The notes under the pieces are model-generated. The model was not told the origin of the DNA, did no database searches, and saw nothing but the letters and a program-made list of their open reading frames with translations. DNA of 64,000 nucleotides from Edolisoma coerulescens (taxonomy: Eukaryota > Chordata > Aves > Passeriformes > Campephagidae): positions 705,166 through 769,165 of the forward strand of contig VWZW01001414.1 in the NCBI GenBank assembly GCA_013397115.1, read 5' to 3'. Position numbers and translations under genes: made by a program. Positions 20,758 to 35,700 of the stretch are shown here, piece by piece. Numbering within the stretch: the first letter of the stretch is position 1; each line of letters starts with the position of its first letter.

Positions 20758-23700
20758 GTAAGATCCGCGCTCGTACCGGAGAGGCTGTTCATTACCGAGG
20801 CTTTTCTCTTGCAAGGCGAATTGAGGTTATATTTGTTTTGCTGAATATTTTTTCTTCGTGTAATGAACTTAGTCGGAGATGACTGGTTAGAGAGGAATGT
20901 TTTTATTGGAAAATATAAGAATCCTGAAGGAACGAAGGTAACTTAAGTGTATCAAAAGCATTGTGTCGTCAAAATATTGATTATAAAGATTTTCCAACCA
21001 GATTTTCAGAGGAATTCCATGCATGTTTGCAAGGGAATGCTTTGTGCTGGAATTTCTATCTGATAAAGCGTTTGTCCAAAACCCAGATTCTAAATATATT
21101 TCACCTTTGCTTAAAATACCCTCGCAGCTGAACGTGGCCTGAAACTCCAACACAGGTAGGGAAGAGAGGTGATCATTTATTAGTAAAACTTTGTTGTCAT
21201 TTAAAGAAGTGGTTGGAAGTCAAACAGCTCTTTGTAGGTGTTCTGAACTCTGTGTTAGGAACATTATGTTTTTATTTATCTGCAGACATCCCACCTGCTC
21301 ACTGTTTTAATTAAGACAGTAATACCTACATGGAGTGCACGTGCTCTGGACTTACTGGTGCTCATGAAGTGTTTGTGGGTGTAATTAGGTGCCCAAAGGC
21401 CTGATGGCGTTTGGAAAGGAGATGGTGCTTTATGGTTTAGTGTCCTGCAAGTACAGAAGAGCTCGGTGTTTTCTTATTTGGCCATTTCTGCTGCGGATTG
21501 GGCGTCGCGGAGGGGAAGGAGCCCGCTCCGAGCGCGCATTTTGCGCCGAGCCGCGAGCAAAGTTCCGCTGCTCCCGCCAGCGGCAGCGGGGCCGCCAGGG
21601 GGCGCCCTCCGCGGCCCCGCCACGGCCCCGCCGGAGGGTCCCGGCCGAGGGTCCGGGCCGAGCGCCCCAATTCGCTCATTAATCCGCTAATTAATGCACG
21701 CATTTGTTCTTTGGGTCCATCCAGGCGAGTGTTTTGCCGCAGAGTTTTATTTTTTGCAATATGTGTGGAGAAGTCCTCGCGGGTATGACAGAGTAGTCGT
21801 CTCAATGGTCTTTTTGTCCGTATTTTCAGATTTGGCAAATTAACCGTTCTCTAAAACTCAGAATTGGAACTGCCAAATATTTACTTCAGGCTGCTCAGGA
21901 AATTCCTTCTACTGGGAGCAGGAGCTAAAACCACTACATACATGAAGCTAAATAGGCATAGGTTTAATTCTAGTATGTTTCCATCCAAATTATATCATAT
22001 GCTGTGATATTGGATGGCATTATTCTTTTAATACATCATTTTCTTTGTTTATTGCATTACCCTAATGTAGACAACATTTTATCCAAGCCAGTTCCTGATG
22101 TTCTTAGACTACCACACTTAGTTAATAACAGTTCATTACATCATCAGAAGGGAGCAGATCTAATTTATTTTGAAACATTATTGTTAAACAAGATTTCCAG
22201 ATGCAGAAAAGTTCAAAAATCTTCCAAAACAGGAATGGTTGATTCATGATGAGGCAGAAGGCAATGCTGGATGTTATTTGCTCTCTAGAATGTTAACAGA
22301 ATTAGTAAAGATACTCGATTTTGTAGTTTCTCTCATGTTGAATCATCCTTTATTTAATCCAAGCACTGAAGCTGAGATGCCTTAATGAGGAACCTAGAAC
22401 ATGTCTGATGTTTAGCATCAATTAAATTATTAATTATAAAATTAACTAGGACAAAATTGTGAAATTAGTAAATACCGTATTTTTCTTACAGTATTTGCAT
22501 ACTAAAGAAGTCCCATGCTGTATTTCTCACAGTGGTTCATCTTTGTGACATTTCTTACAGTCTTAGGAAGGTGGTGTTATCTTATTTTTACCCTCAGTTG
22601 CACATTAACTACCAACACTGTGTGATATTTTTTGCCCTCTGTGTAGAACAAGGTGCTGCATTGTGCAGTCATCAGGAGAACATCATGGGGCAGTGCTCAC
22701 CCTTCAAAAGCCAAGAGCATTTTGGTTCTAAGAGGCCCAAACTGCCTTCTGCAGGGTGCAAAGCCACTCTGAAGTTCAGTGGGCTTTGAGGGAAAGGCAA
22801 TTTCCAAAGGATCTGCAATTTCCCGCGGGTCTGGGATGTTGGGCTCTGATGTGCAGTGGTACTCCGGTACCTGACTCTCATGGGCACCACTGGCAGTTAA
22901 GCATCCCAGGATTTTTGAGGTCCTATCTCAACAGGTGTGGGAAAAATGCAGTTCTTTCTCATGCAACAGCATGGATTCCATTTTTGTGCTGTTTTCCTTA
23001 CGTAGACTTAATAAACTCTGTTTTTTCTGTTGTTCGGACGTTCTGCCTTTCAGCCTGTGCACCTTATACATATATCCAAAAGCACTTCCTTGAGCAGTTC
23101 TCTTTTTCTAGCACTGCCTTGTCGGTTATCCATCCATAGAATTCTCACAACATGAATGAGAAAGAACAATGTCCTTAATTTATGGTGGTGTCACCAACAC
23201 CAGAGTCGTTTCTATATCATTCCTGCGAAAATAACCTGGCACAGGCAGCAAAATGAAGTGTTAGCTCTGTCAGCCAAGCACGTGTATCCAATCTTCTGTA
23301 GTCAGATTTTGTGTGTAATGTGAAAAAATGTGCAGTAAAGTGTTGTGTAATGTCCAGGCAAGTAACTGGAAGTCGTGACCTTGCATATAAATACCTGTGC
23401 ACGCTGCTCTGGCTGACTATCATGACCTAAACTTATCTCTAGAGAAGAGTAAAAGACTGATAGATGTCAGTGTAACAGCAGCACTGTCTCCAGGTTTAAA
23501 GAGTTTCTGGCATTGTTGTGGATAGGAAATTCCTTCATTAGCTACTGCAGATCCTGTTCCTGAGATGTTCTTTCCTTGATGCCCTTATTAGATAAGATAC
23601 CCAAATATTTATAGGAGGTTTGTTTATCTACCTGTCTGCTTGGAGGCCAAATGCTTTCTTGCAAAAAAAGACATTTCCTAAGAAGTGCTGTTTGCTACAG

Positions 23701-26700
23701 ACTGAACTGTTGTGGTTGTGTTTTGAGCCAGGAGACAGGAGTTCTGTGTATTTGTTCCTTGTCCATAAGCACCAGGAAAGATGGGCTGTTCCAAGAGTTC
23801 TTGCTGACATGCAGTGGCACCACACTACAGTTCTTATTCAAGGCTGAGGCTTCCTCAGTAAATGGAATTTTTGACAGCTGTTTAGGTCTGTTACATGTGC
23901 ATAGTCACAAGCTGCCTGATCAGCTTTAAAATAATTTGAGAAAGGAAGCACTGTGTTAACTGCAAAACAAAATAATAACTGCTGTAAGAACTTTGCAAAT
24001 AAGGTCAGGATGGAACTGTTGGTTGACAAAACCAATATGATTGCCAATGGGAAGTCATTCTTTACCTCATTTGTGGTACTTTTGGCAAATTCAATCCTTC
24101 TGTTAACATTGAGACCTTATAAATTAGAAAAAGCCATTTCTTTGCATTAGTATATAAAGCAAGTAAAATCTGTTCCAGTAATTCCATAGGATATGTTACC
24201 AGTCTTCATTCCAGCTGCAATTAAAAAATGAGCCTGCTGCTTGGTTTTTTTTCCCCTTGCATTTTCATGTGTTAGTTCATTCTTACAAATAGCTTGTTAC
24301 ATCATATGAGAGAATATTATAAGAGGCTGCATTGTGTGTTTTAAATACCATCAGTTAAAAAAATACATTCCTAAGCAAGTGAAAAGAACACCAAGCAATT
24401 GAAAAGAGTGGAGATGCTAAAAAATTCTCAGGCTTAGAGCTCATTGCAAATCAGAATTCCACAATTTTTCACAGGAAGGATTACATGGTTTTGTGCTTTT
24501 GAGATACCTTTATCTGAAAATGTAAACCACATGTGATATGTTAACGTGGTACTGAACTCTTCTAGAAAAGGCAAAGTATAGTGAAATTCCTGATTTGTGT
24601 GGGAAGTGATTATTCTTTAGGGAAATAGATGGAAAGACATTTTTGCTGGATCCTGTTGAAAATGGAGTTGTTACTGCTGTAAAATGCTATGAGTGATGTG
24701 AAGCTGGGTTGTGTAAATTTGAAAGCTGAACATCAAATAAACTACAGGAGTTGTAGGGTTTTTTCCTTGGAAACAGGGATGACCGTTAAGGTTTCTGTTA
24801 GTTCTGAGCTGTATGTGCATGGCCAGTACCTAAAGTCCTTACAGGTTTTTCTTTCCTTTGTTCTTTATTTCAACCAAGATTATCTCTGCTGAGGCTGGTG
24901 GAATCACTCCCACTCTGTGTTTTAAATAAAAGCCAAGTTGGATCTGTGGGGAGCACTGCCTGCATGAGGTGTGGAGGAACAGCTGTATTGTCATGAATAC
25001 AAACAAGCACAGACCTGCAAAATGTCCGTAAATGTAGATCATGGTTTTTCAACAAAAAGTCCTTTCAGCATTAACAAATTCTGGTTTTAGAGGTGTTATC
25101 CTTGCTCCTTTATGAAAATATCCATTTTTTAGTTCTTGTTTCAAACATTATGAATTCTCCCAGTGTGGATAATTTACATAAAATTATTTCAACAACATCT
25201 GTGTAAACAGTATTTGGATTCTCTGAATCTTGTGTACACTTCTTCTTTAAAAGATTTCGTAGTCTCCCATTTTGTGTACAAAGGGTACATGTCATAACAT
25301 GTTTTATTCAGACAGATTTAAAGCTCATTGAAAGCATTTGAGAAAGTGTTGTTACACCCTGAGAGTCAGCAGGTGTTACAGTATTTGGACATAACTATAT
25401 GTATGTAGTACAGCAAAGCCCTTAGTAGGGTATAAAGTGTAAAATTTTTTTTTTCTAAAGTACAGTGATCTGCTGCAGGGCAAACTACATCTACTCATCC
25501 TGGAACTAATACAGATAGATTAAATAATGGTCAGCTATGTGCATTTCCTTCATTTCCCAACTATAGCCACAGAACATCTTTTCAGGAATATATAAATATA
25601 TGGAACACTTGTAAAAGCAGTATGTTGGTCATAAGCAAGACGGCTATAAACAAACTTAAGGTGAAGTCATCAAAATTAATTTATTTTAATTACTTGTAAA
25701 TGAAATCATAGTTGGGCCATGTCATGTCCATGACCTCTGCAGAAAACATTTATCTGGCATTTTTGAGCTGAGGTTGTGCAGCAAAAACAGAGGCTTATTG
25801 TGCAATTTTAATTTAAGTTATCAACAGCTCTAATGCATCTTACACCAATTCCTTTACAAGATAGTGAATTGCTGTGAAACATAAAGGACCTTTTGCCGTA
25901 GTAATCATTCTGTCAGGAGATGCCTCCTGAGAACATCACCAGCCTCACCTGCCTTTTGCAGTTAATACAGTGGAGGCACTGGCACATTTGTCTTAGGAGG
26001 ATTCAGGGTTAATTATTGAGAAAACCTCTTTACACCATTATGAGCATCTTTTTACTCTTCAAAAGAATTCCTTTTGTAAGTCTCTTGTCAGCAAAGGGGT
26101 TGGATGTGGTCTTTGGTGGGTGGTAATATCGACTCTCCTCACAAGGTCTTTGCTACACACAGTGTGATGTTAAATTCGCCTTAAATCTTATGGCCTGGAA
26201 AGAATCACTGTAACAGATAAAACCCATGAGAGAAAGCACCAGAAGTTAACTATTAGTACCAAGGGAAAATACCTATTGAATTTTCTTTTGCTGCACAGTC
26301 TAGTTGCAAGAAGGAACAGATGAAAGTGAGAGCTGGTTTTTAGCTTGGGAAAAAATAAACACCTTGCTTTAGTTTGGCCCTTTTATGTTAGTTGTGGTCA
26401 GCTGTAAAAGTACAGCAATGCAGAGCAGGTGTCAAATCTTCACTGATCTCCACTGCAAATAGAAATCCAAAAAGATGCAATTTTCTCCCTTTCTCTTGTT
26501 TGCACATTTCAGTATAACTCTGTGAAAGAAACAAGACAATCTTTGTTCTGCAGACTTTAGTATAAATCATTTAAAAAATCTTTCCATGGAAAGGATTAGA
26601 TATTACCCAAGGAACACCAGACTCTGACATACATCTCTCGTTATCTCTCTTGTTCTTTCCCTGTCAACACTTGTTTTCTCCAAGGTGTGTGTATATATAT

Positions 26701-29700
26701 ATATAAAATAATGCCACACATTTGATTTGAGGGCTTTGTTAGCAAAATACAGGCCCAGTTTTGCATTTCTCATAAAAGAAAATTCAGCATGTTGGTGGTT
26801 TAGGACATTCTCTAGCTAAAGCACTCTACAGAGCCTTGATGCTATCAAGAACTCCATGAGCTGTGTTTGTCTTTGAAGCATAATGTAGGTTTGGAAACAA
26901 AAGAACAGGGAGAGAAAAACACAGAATGTCAATACTGGCTTTTAAAACTTAGAGCTTTTTGGGGTTTTTTTTATTTTGGGGATGAACTTTGTCTTGCTGA
27001 GAACATGAAGTTCTTGTAAGAGTTGATGTTAATGTTGAATGAGCAGCACTTTTGAAATTCTGACAACTTCTGTTTATGTACCTAATAATGAATGTAGATG
27101 TCTGTATTGGCATCTCGAAGTTTGACAGCTCTGATATGTGAAATACATTTTCCCATAGTCCAGTCTGTTTAATTTCTTCATTCTTCATACTTTTAAGATT
27201 AGAAATAATATAATTATACCAATTTTCATGTGCTTGACTGCATATGTTGTAAAAAAGTTAGGTAATTTATAGCTCTTAAAGTCTATAAAGCCCTTTAGAT
27301 TAGAGGAAGACAAAGATTTCTGTAATAACTAGGAAAGGCTACAAATTATATTTTCCTTCATGAGTATTCATTTGAGTCTGATAGGCATTTGCATTGTTAA
27401 AATCTGTTAGAGATCATGCTCTTGGGTACAAAAGGCTGCCTAGTCAGATAATGGAAAACCCATAGTTTATAACAATGATTCATTCACTAAATTCTTCTGT
27501 GTGACTGTGAGCTGACAAATGTGTTCCCCAGGCTGTTCTTATAGAAGCGAGTCAGTTGTGGATGCTAAAATCCACGCAGGCTTTCCATCTTGGCTGTCCA
27601 ACCTAACACACAAGCAGCCATTATATACTCTGAGGATGGGGATGGATAATACACACATGCAAACCCTTGAAATATTCTCAGTCATTGTGGGTAAGGAATA
27701 ATCCTTTTATCCTTACTCATGGAAAACTTACTTGGAATTTAATTTTTTTTTCCCCCGTAGTTATAATTTACCTTATATTCTATTCTATCTTCCTTGGTTT
27801 ATAGAGCATTTATCATGACCAGCAGTAGATTTTGTGAGACTTTGTACCAAAGTAAAGCAAATAGTGACATTTCATGCAAATTTGCTGTGAGAGCCCTCCA
27901 GTGCAGCCTGAAGAACTCTGGGCAGGTATATTGAGCACGTATCTAAGTGTAATTGCCAATGTCTGCAGGCATCTAAAAAGCAAGGAGAAAGGTGCTCCCC
28001 AGGATTATTGACTGTGTTTAAAAAGGACTGAAGAAAAGGTAATTTGGATTTCAAGTTGGGTTAACAGATGGATTTACAGTCTGTAGGTGGGAAAAACCAG
28101 ACTTGAACTTCACCTGTGTTTATAGATAATGCTTTTAGTCTAGGCTTAGTCTTGTTTATCTCCTTCTAAGTTCATCATTTCTTTCCAATTTTGGTTATAA
28201 GTGATCAGCCAATTTTGAATCCTTGGATATGTATCAAAATGCTATTTTTAATTTTCTAAAGTACAATGCAGGGTGCTAAACTGTAGGAATGACATTTTAA
28301 TGGCTCTTCTTGGGAAAAAAAAAATCTTCCATCTTTTTCTTGTTTGTGGTTAGAAAATGCTGAAGTAGTTTTGGGTTCTGTTAGCTTTGTACTTTTGCAG
28401 TTCCAAAGCTGGTTTTGCAGTGCACCCTCCAAGCTCCAGCACATCCATAACTTGCACACACACTTAATTTAAAGCACCAGGAATCACGTGAGTCACATGC
28501 ATGAATGTTTGTAGATTTAGGAAAAGACTTGTTTGTATGCTCTCCAGAAAAATCATGGTCTTTATTTAGGAGTTTTTACGTGTCTGTTCTAAGATTAGTC
28601 TTGCCCAAGTGATTTAGGAATACTTAGGCTGTGTGGGAATTGTTTTCTGTGAGCATGCTGAGAATGCCTTATTTTCCATTTCATCACACTAAATGTCATC
28701 TTAGGTTTAATGTGTTGACCAATTAATGACTGTGTTCAGGGTTTTTTCTATAAAAATATTACTACAATGCATGACAAAATAATTGTGTGATAATGTGATA
28801 ATGACGCTCCAGTGTGACACACACTGTTGCTCAATTGCTTGATTAACAATCAGCCACTGATGACAAACACAACTAATTTTTGAATATATTTTCAGGTTTT
28901 TGCTCTCATTTTATATAAAAGTTATTGAAATAAGCTTTTGTGCTAGTGTCACCATCTTACTTGAAGGGCTCCCAAAATACAGAAGTCTACCATGAACCAA
29001 ATAATTTTATTTATCAGAAAGGTAAAGACAATTATATTTCTGTTGAAGTTCTTACCCATGCCAAGCTTGAATCTCTCCTGGTCATACATAGACAATTTTA
29101 AATAGTCTCACTTGTTAGACCCATTGAAACCCTGGTCCTAGTATGTATAATCTTATCTTCTGAAAGATGCTTGACAAATTTATCCAGCTACTTCTCTGAT
29201 TTTGTCAGGTTTTCTTTGAAAGTGCAAATTAGCAGACCTCTAAGTAATATTTTCATTTAACAAATTAATTGTACAATGACTTGCAGTAAGCCAAATTAAG
29301 CACATGAAATATACATATGATTACAATCTTACATAACCTGCCTGCTTCTTTTATCCCATAGACTTGATATAAAATTGATTTAAATCTTCCTTCAGTGGGG
29401 CAGTTTTTGTTTTGCTTCACTTTGCATGAAGAGAAAATCACTCAGTGGAAATTAGACCATAGGAATACCAATGAGTGCTGTCACTGGTGTCAGAGAGGCC
29501 AAGATTTCACCAAATATATGTGATAAAACACAGCATATTTTTAGAACAGAAATGTTGAGAATTTAAATTCCATTTTAGTTGCATGGTGCAAATCTGAAAT
29601 AATTCCATTGATCTCAGGAGATCCATTACAGATTTTTGTCAGTGTGATCAAAAGTGGACCTTAACCAATGGCTGCAAAGGAAAAGAAAATGTAAATTTCT

Positions 29701-32700
29701 CAGATCTGTTGTTCTCAACAAGAAAGAGACCAAGCTGATGTCTCTAAATCTTTATTTTTCTTGCCTAACCATAATGACATTTTCACACGTTTAGATTAAG
29801 GCCCCAGATTTGTATCAAACCTCTGTAATGTCTGTGAGCCTACATCGAATGAAACTCTTGCTGTCCTCACACCACAGACTTCTGTTACCTCTTTGCTCCT
29901 AATTTTCAGTCCTAGTTTTATAGAGCCTTTGATTTCCTTTCCCTTCTCCCATTTTTGAGCCCTTGGTCACTCTGAAGTAAGGAGGCCTCTCCAGCCCCAG
30001 CAGGCGTGTGGCCAGCTGGCAAAAAGCTGCTGCTCTTGCTTGGCCTGGGCTTTGCAGGGAATAAGGAACTGCACAGCAGACTTGAACAATTGATAATTCA
30101 GCTCCCTCTTGAGTACTCGGCTCGGGCTTGAATCCCTGTATTCCCGCAGTTACCATGGATCTTTCTCCCAGAATGAAGCTAAAGAGAGCATCAAGTTCCA
30201 AAATCTCTCCAATGTCTTAGAGGGTTGCTAAGTTTATTTGCATTTCTAAACTGTTTGCTGCTCAGCCCAGTTTTTCGGTTTCTTTTTCCTTTTTCTTTTT
30301 TTCTCCTCAGGGATGATTCAGTATAAAAAACGTGTTTGTCTATATTAAGGGGACTCTGTTATACATTTGGGATATGTTGGGATTTTTTTCCCCCATTAAC
30401 TTCAGTGGAAACAGAATAAAGCATAAATGGGGATTTTTTTGTTGTTGTTGTTAATTTGTTCTCCACTGTTCTGCTATAGCTTATTTTCTCCACTATCTCT
30501 GCTTTTTTTCATGTCTGAACTTGAACTCGCTTGGAGTCAAGTGATGCCGAACTTCTAAATCTGTTCTGAGGGAGTTTGAGATGAGGCAAACAGCATTTGA
30601 GTGGAAATGTTATGTCATAGTAACAAATGCCTATGGATTAGTTAGTTTATTTCCAGGACCTCATGGGCTATACATTGCTATTTATAATTTAACTTTCTCA
30701 AGCAGCCACGACTGTGTTTATGTTGCCATGGTGTTCCCTGCCATACTTGAGGGTGGATAGTGAATGCTATAATTGAAAATAGATACTCCCACTGAATTAA
30801 GGGTAACAGGTGGTTATGTTTTTATTTAATCATGCTGCAAGCATATTACAAGTTAAATGTAGATACCTCTACCCCTGCCTCTTTGCCAAGACATTTTCAG
30901 ACATGCCAGTCTGTCTTCAGTGGCCAGGACTGGAGTAAACAGCATGAGTGATTTGTCTTGTGACAGGCCAAGGAATTGCAGTGGCCATCAATGAGCATCC
31001 TCCACTTGAGAAGCAAATGTTCTCATGCAGGAGAGAAGGAGCTGCTCTGATGCGTGCGGGGAGGTCTGTGTCTCATCCTCCCTCTGGGGACTGATTCCTT
31101 CTCTGACTCCTGACCAGCATCTAAGGAGCAGCAATTGCTGTTTGCTTGTGATCTCCACATATCAGCCCTTTACCTCATCTCAACTCTTTATTTCCTTCAG
31201 TTTTCCACTGAAGTTTTCCAGATTTTCCATGTGGGCAAGATACATCCTACTAGCACAACTATTCAAAGCATTCCCCTCTAATGACCATAAGAATAGCTTT
31301 TGATTAAATTTTGTCAACTCCAATAGAGTCAGTTAAATGTTATATCTATAAAACATCATACATGAATCACATAATATATAAAAATATGTTTTCTCATGTG
31401 AATACGTATATATTTTTTCCATTCTTCAGAGTAAAATGGCAGAAGGACACAGATATTACCCTAAATTATCCTTAACATTTAGGTGGGGGGAATAAAAGTG
31501 TTGTAGATTTTTCTCTCCAAAATATTCTAAGATGTGAAAATTAAATAATTGAAAATAATTTCACACTCTATTGACTGCAAAAAGCCATATGCCCACGAGT
31601 ATTAAGTAACCAGGTGCAAATACTTCAGTCAGGATAGTGTGGTTATTATCAAAGGCATTTATAAAATACATGTTAATAGAACCATACCGAGGATGCCTAA
31701 TTGGTGCAGTTGTGTGAGCAGTGGAGTGCGGAGTGGAGCTCGCTGCCCAAGTTCTGCACAGCAGTCTCCTGTTGAGGATTTTTGCACCTTTTTTAGAAGC
31801 AGCTGTCAGACTTCGGTCTTTATTGAGTTTGGCTAATTGGGTCCTCCAATTTTTCCTATAGCTATAGGATATAATCTGAATTTTCAGGAGCGGGAGATGT
31901 GTGCATACACAGAGTTTTCTCTTTAACTCAGTTCAGCGTTGTTTCTCAATTTTCCTTTTGCATTTTCCCATTTTGTAATGCAAAGCCAGACAAAATAGTG
32001 TTTCATGGATGGTATGATTTGTCATATTTTGGTTTTAAGCTGGTTTACATTGGCTGGAAATGTTCATGTTACTTAAACCAGTGTCACTTGCTTTGTACAC
32101 AAGACCAAGAGTCAGAGCATGCCTTAAAGCTTTGCAAGGAGGTCCTTAAGGCCTTTTACAAGCTCCCAGCAATTGCATTCCTTTCCACGGGTTGTTATAC
32201 TTAACATCTTTGTTTGCAGGCCTTTTCCACAATTTTGGAAGTTAGACTTGCAAATTAAGTGAGCTACTTTAGTTCTCTAGACTTATGTTATAGGTAGCAC
32301 TTGATTGAGTTTATTGTTACAGGAAAGCTGAGGACATTCCCTAGGGCCACTCACAAACTTCCATGTAACAGTAAGTATGCAGTAAAGCATGAGGCTTTGA
32401 AGTATTCATGCATATTTAATGGTAAGGGAAGAAGAGAACTCAGCATTGTGGCCAATCCAAACCTTTGACAAGAACAGTGAGTTAAGGGAAAAAAATTGAT
32501 TTTGCAAGATGTTTTTAATCAAAGGAAATTAAAAAAGCATTGCTGAAGGTGATTAATGTAGATTAGTAGATCATGTGTATTAAGAACAATATCATGGATT
32601 CACAGATCTAATGGAAATTCAGTCTCAAGCTTGGGTTTTTAATGGCCTTCCTGAGTTCTCCCTGCTCAGCTGTCCTTTCACCTGGTCTTTTTGGAGATGT

Positions 32701-35700
32701 AGGACCTCTGCTTTGTTTTGGTGCTGGTGCCAAGTCTGAAAGTCCCAGAGTGCTTGTGCAAACCTGTGGTGCCCTGGAGCTGCCTAAATCTCATCTAAAT
32801 AGATACTGACCTGGGATATCACTAACTCGCTCTTCTAACCAGTGTGATCTGTGTGGGCACAAGAGTGGGAGTCTGGAGTGAAGCTGCTGCTTCAGCAAGG
32901 TCTTCATCAGCCACAAACCAGAATTTAGTCTTGAAGTTTATGAAAGCTTTGCCACTGTGCTTTACCAGGCTTCATTTTGTTGAGTTTATATCAGGTTATT
33001 CCACACTTTTCTTAAGCAGTTATCCATGAATATTCATTCTTAACAGTCACGATTCTCTGTGTGAAATTGTAGCATGAATTTTTATCTTGGTGTTGATGGG
33101 TGGTTCCTGATACTCCCCTGTCCTGCGCCGAGTGTTCATTTCTCTGGTATCTTGCTTCTTAAATCCAGGTTACACTGCAGTGAAAATGATCCATGACTCT
33201 TGGTTTAAAACAACATTTTTACCCATTTTGTCAGTTAAAAGGAAACAAGTGAAAAGTAAGGGAACAAGGAAAGATACAGAAGGTATTTTTCAGAGAAAAG
33301 AATTTAAGAAGTAAGGGTTTATAGCAATAGAATTCACTTGCTCCATCAGGTGACATTTAAAAGCATTTTCCATTTTTTGGAAACTGGAAATAAAAGGAAA
33401 CCATGTAGGAAAAGAAATAGACTTGCTGATTAAATATTTTATCATGCAATCACTGACATAAAAATAATGACAGAGCTGTTGAGGTACATTTTTGCCTGTC
33501 TTATCTTGCAAACCCTTCTTTTACTTTTGGACTTTTGACACCTTCCAGTTAAGAGTTTCAAAGAAGAAGGATTTTTAACTCCATCAACATTTCATCACCC
33601 CACTGATTTATGTGTGCAAATTGTTTGCATGTGTCAGATTTAAACAAAAACTGTTTTGGAGGCACAGCAAACTTTGCAAGTTGACATATAAAGTTCACCT
33701 CAGTAAGTCAGCTGAAGATTTGGTCCCTTGTGTCCTTTCTGTAGCAAATTAGTGCACTGCATCTGCTTATGATATTCCAGAAAATAGAGAAAGAAAAATT
33801 GTATTATCAAAGTCTAAAAGGTGTACAGCATCTGTAGACTTTTTTTTACTATTTCATGTACCTGTATATTGATGCTAATTTAAAACAGTTTCTTAGGCTT
33901 CAAAGATCGATTATTTCCTGATATTTTGCATTTATACTGGTGAAATAAAGAGTTACTGGGTTTGTTTCTGTTAAATCTTTAGCATTTTTTATAAACTCAA
34001 AACATACACAAACTCCTCTGTGAAAGGTTTCTTGACAGAAGCCAGTGTTTCAGCGTATCTGTCTAATGAAGCTGCTCGGGGAACGGCTGTCATGAAAATG
34101 CAAAGACCTGTGGGTGACATAAAGCCATTCTGACATCCTGAGTATGGGATCCTTTTCAAGCAGACTCTGAACAACTCCACAAATTATTCATTACCGTAAG
34201 GTAGGATGGCACTGGGATGTGCCTTGCATTTTCATAAGAACGAGAAATAACTCGCCCAGGATTGAAGGCTCGTGTCCTGTATTCCGTGCATTCTGCACTG
34301 CCAGTAGGGGAGGTCTGGTTTTCTCTCAGCTGACCTTCTGAGATGTTTCTCTGTAATTTCACTCTGTTCAGCCCTGTGGCCCAGCTGTACCTCTCTGTGT
34401 TTCAGAAGCAGAAGCGGTACCAGAGCTGTGTGACACAGCTTAACCAGCAGGAAACCGGGGGCTCTTTGGTTCCCCTGTGTGTAGAAGACCGTGGTGAAGC
34501 CTAAGTTTTCATCCCTGAACTCCTCCATCTGTAGTGCTGAGGTGACCCTGTGGTGAATTTGGGCTGAAGAATTTTAAGCTGGTGTCCCAGGTGTTCATTC
34601 CGTCTAAGGTCAAGGAGATAAAGTTACTGAGCTTTTCATCTAATCAAGAGTTGCTCTCTGAGCCTTGCAGGCTGCAAGTGATCACTGTAACTGTATCCTC
34701 TGTGTTCTCTCCTTTTTTCTCTTTGTACTCTCTGTAATATGCCTCCCACTCCCTCTTTTAAATCCTTTTGTAGGAGGTTAATTACAAAAATGTAGCTTTC
34801 CATCCTTGTTGGGTTCAAGTTATCTTAAGTTGCTACAACCATCGTTAATGATGTGTGGAACACTTTCAGACCCAGCACAAATTCCTCTGGGACTTAACTG
34901 GTGCCCTCTCTCCAGTGTTAAAAATTATTTGTCTATTTATTTTACTTTTTTATTGCAACTTGTAAACAATTATTTGTCCATGCAAAGACTTTTCTTACGG
35001 CAAATGTGTTTCTTTCAGAAATGTGGGATAATGTGATCTCAGGCACATGATGTGACTCTTGGGGATGTCCTGTGCAGGGCTAAGAGTTGGACTTGATGAT
35101 ACTGGTGGGTCCCTTCCAACTCAGCATATTCTGTGATTCTGTGGCCTTGGCAAAATGGGATTTTAATATTAAATTACCCCATATCAGCTGGGTCTGCTCT
35201 GGCTGTGTACCTGTTGACCTCTTCAGACACAGACTAACACATGACTTCTCCTCACTAAAGCTGTCTTAACTTTCACCCTGTATTTATGCATCCAAGCTGT
35301 GCTATTCACACACTTTTTTTATTTTTCTTGAGTAATAGGAACCACTCTCGTACGCTCTCTCTCAATTTTCTGTTCAATACATTGAATAGATGATAGCAAA
35401 TGAGAAGCATATGAAAAGCAAATTAATACAACTCCTGTCGTACTTGGTGGAAGTATAGAATTATAATTAAATGCCATCACAACATACTGAATTAATTGTA
35501 AATGCAAAGATGCAATCTTCAGAATACCGACTGAGATTTTTTTTACCATGGCTATCTGCTGTACTGCATGTAAGCACAAAACTTCAGCAGAGGATTTTTG
35601 ATGACTGGTTTTTTAATTCTTATTCTTTTACATCATTGACTATTTGGGGACCTTTTCTTAAAGAGAATCACAGAGGTAGCAATAATGCTAATAGTTAGGA

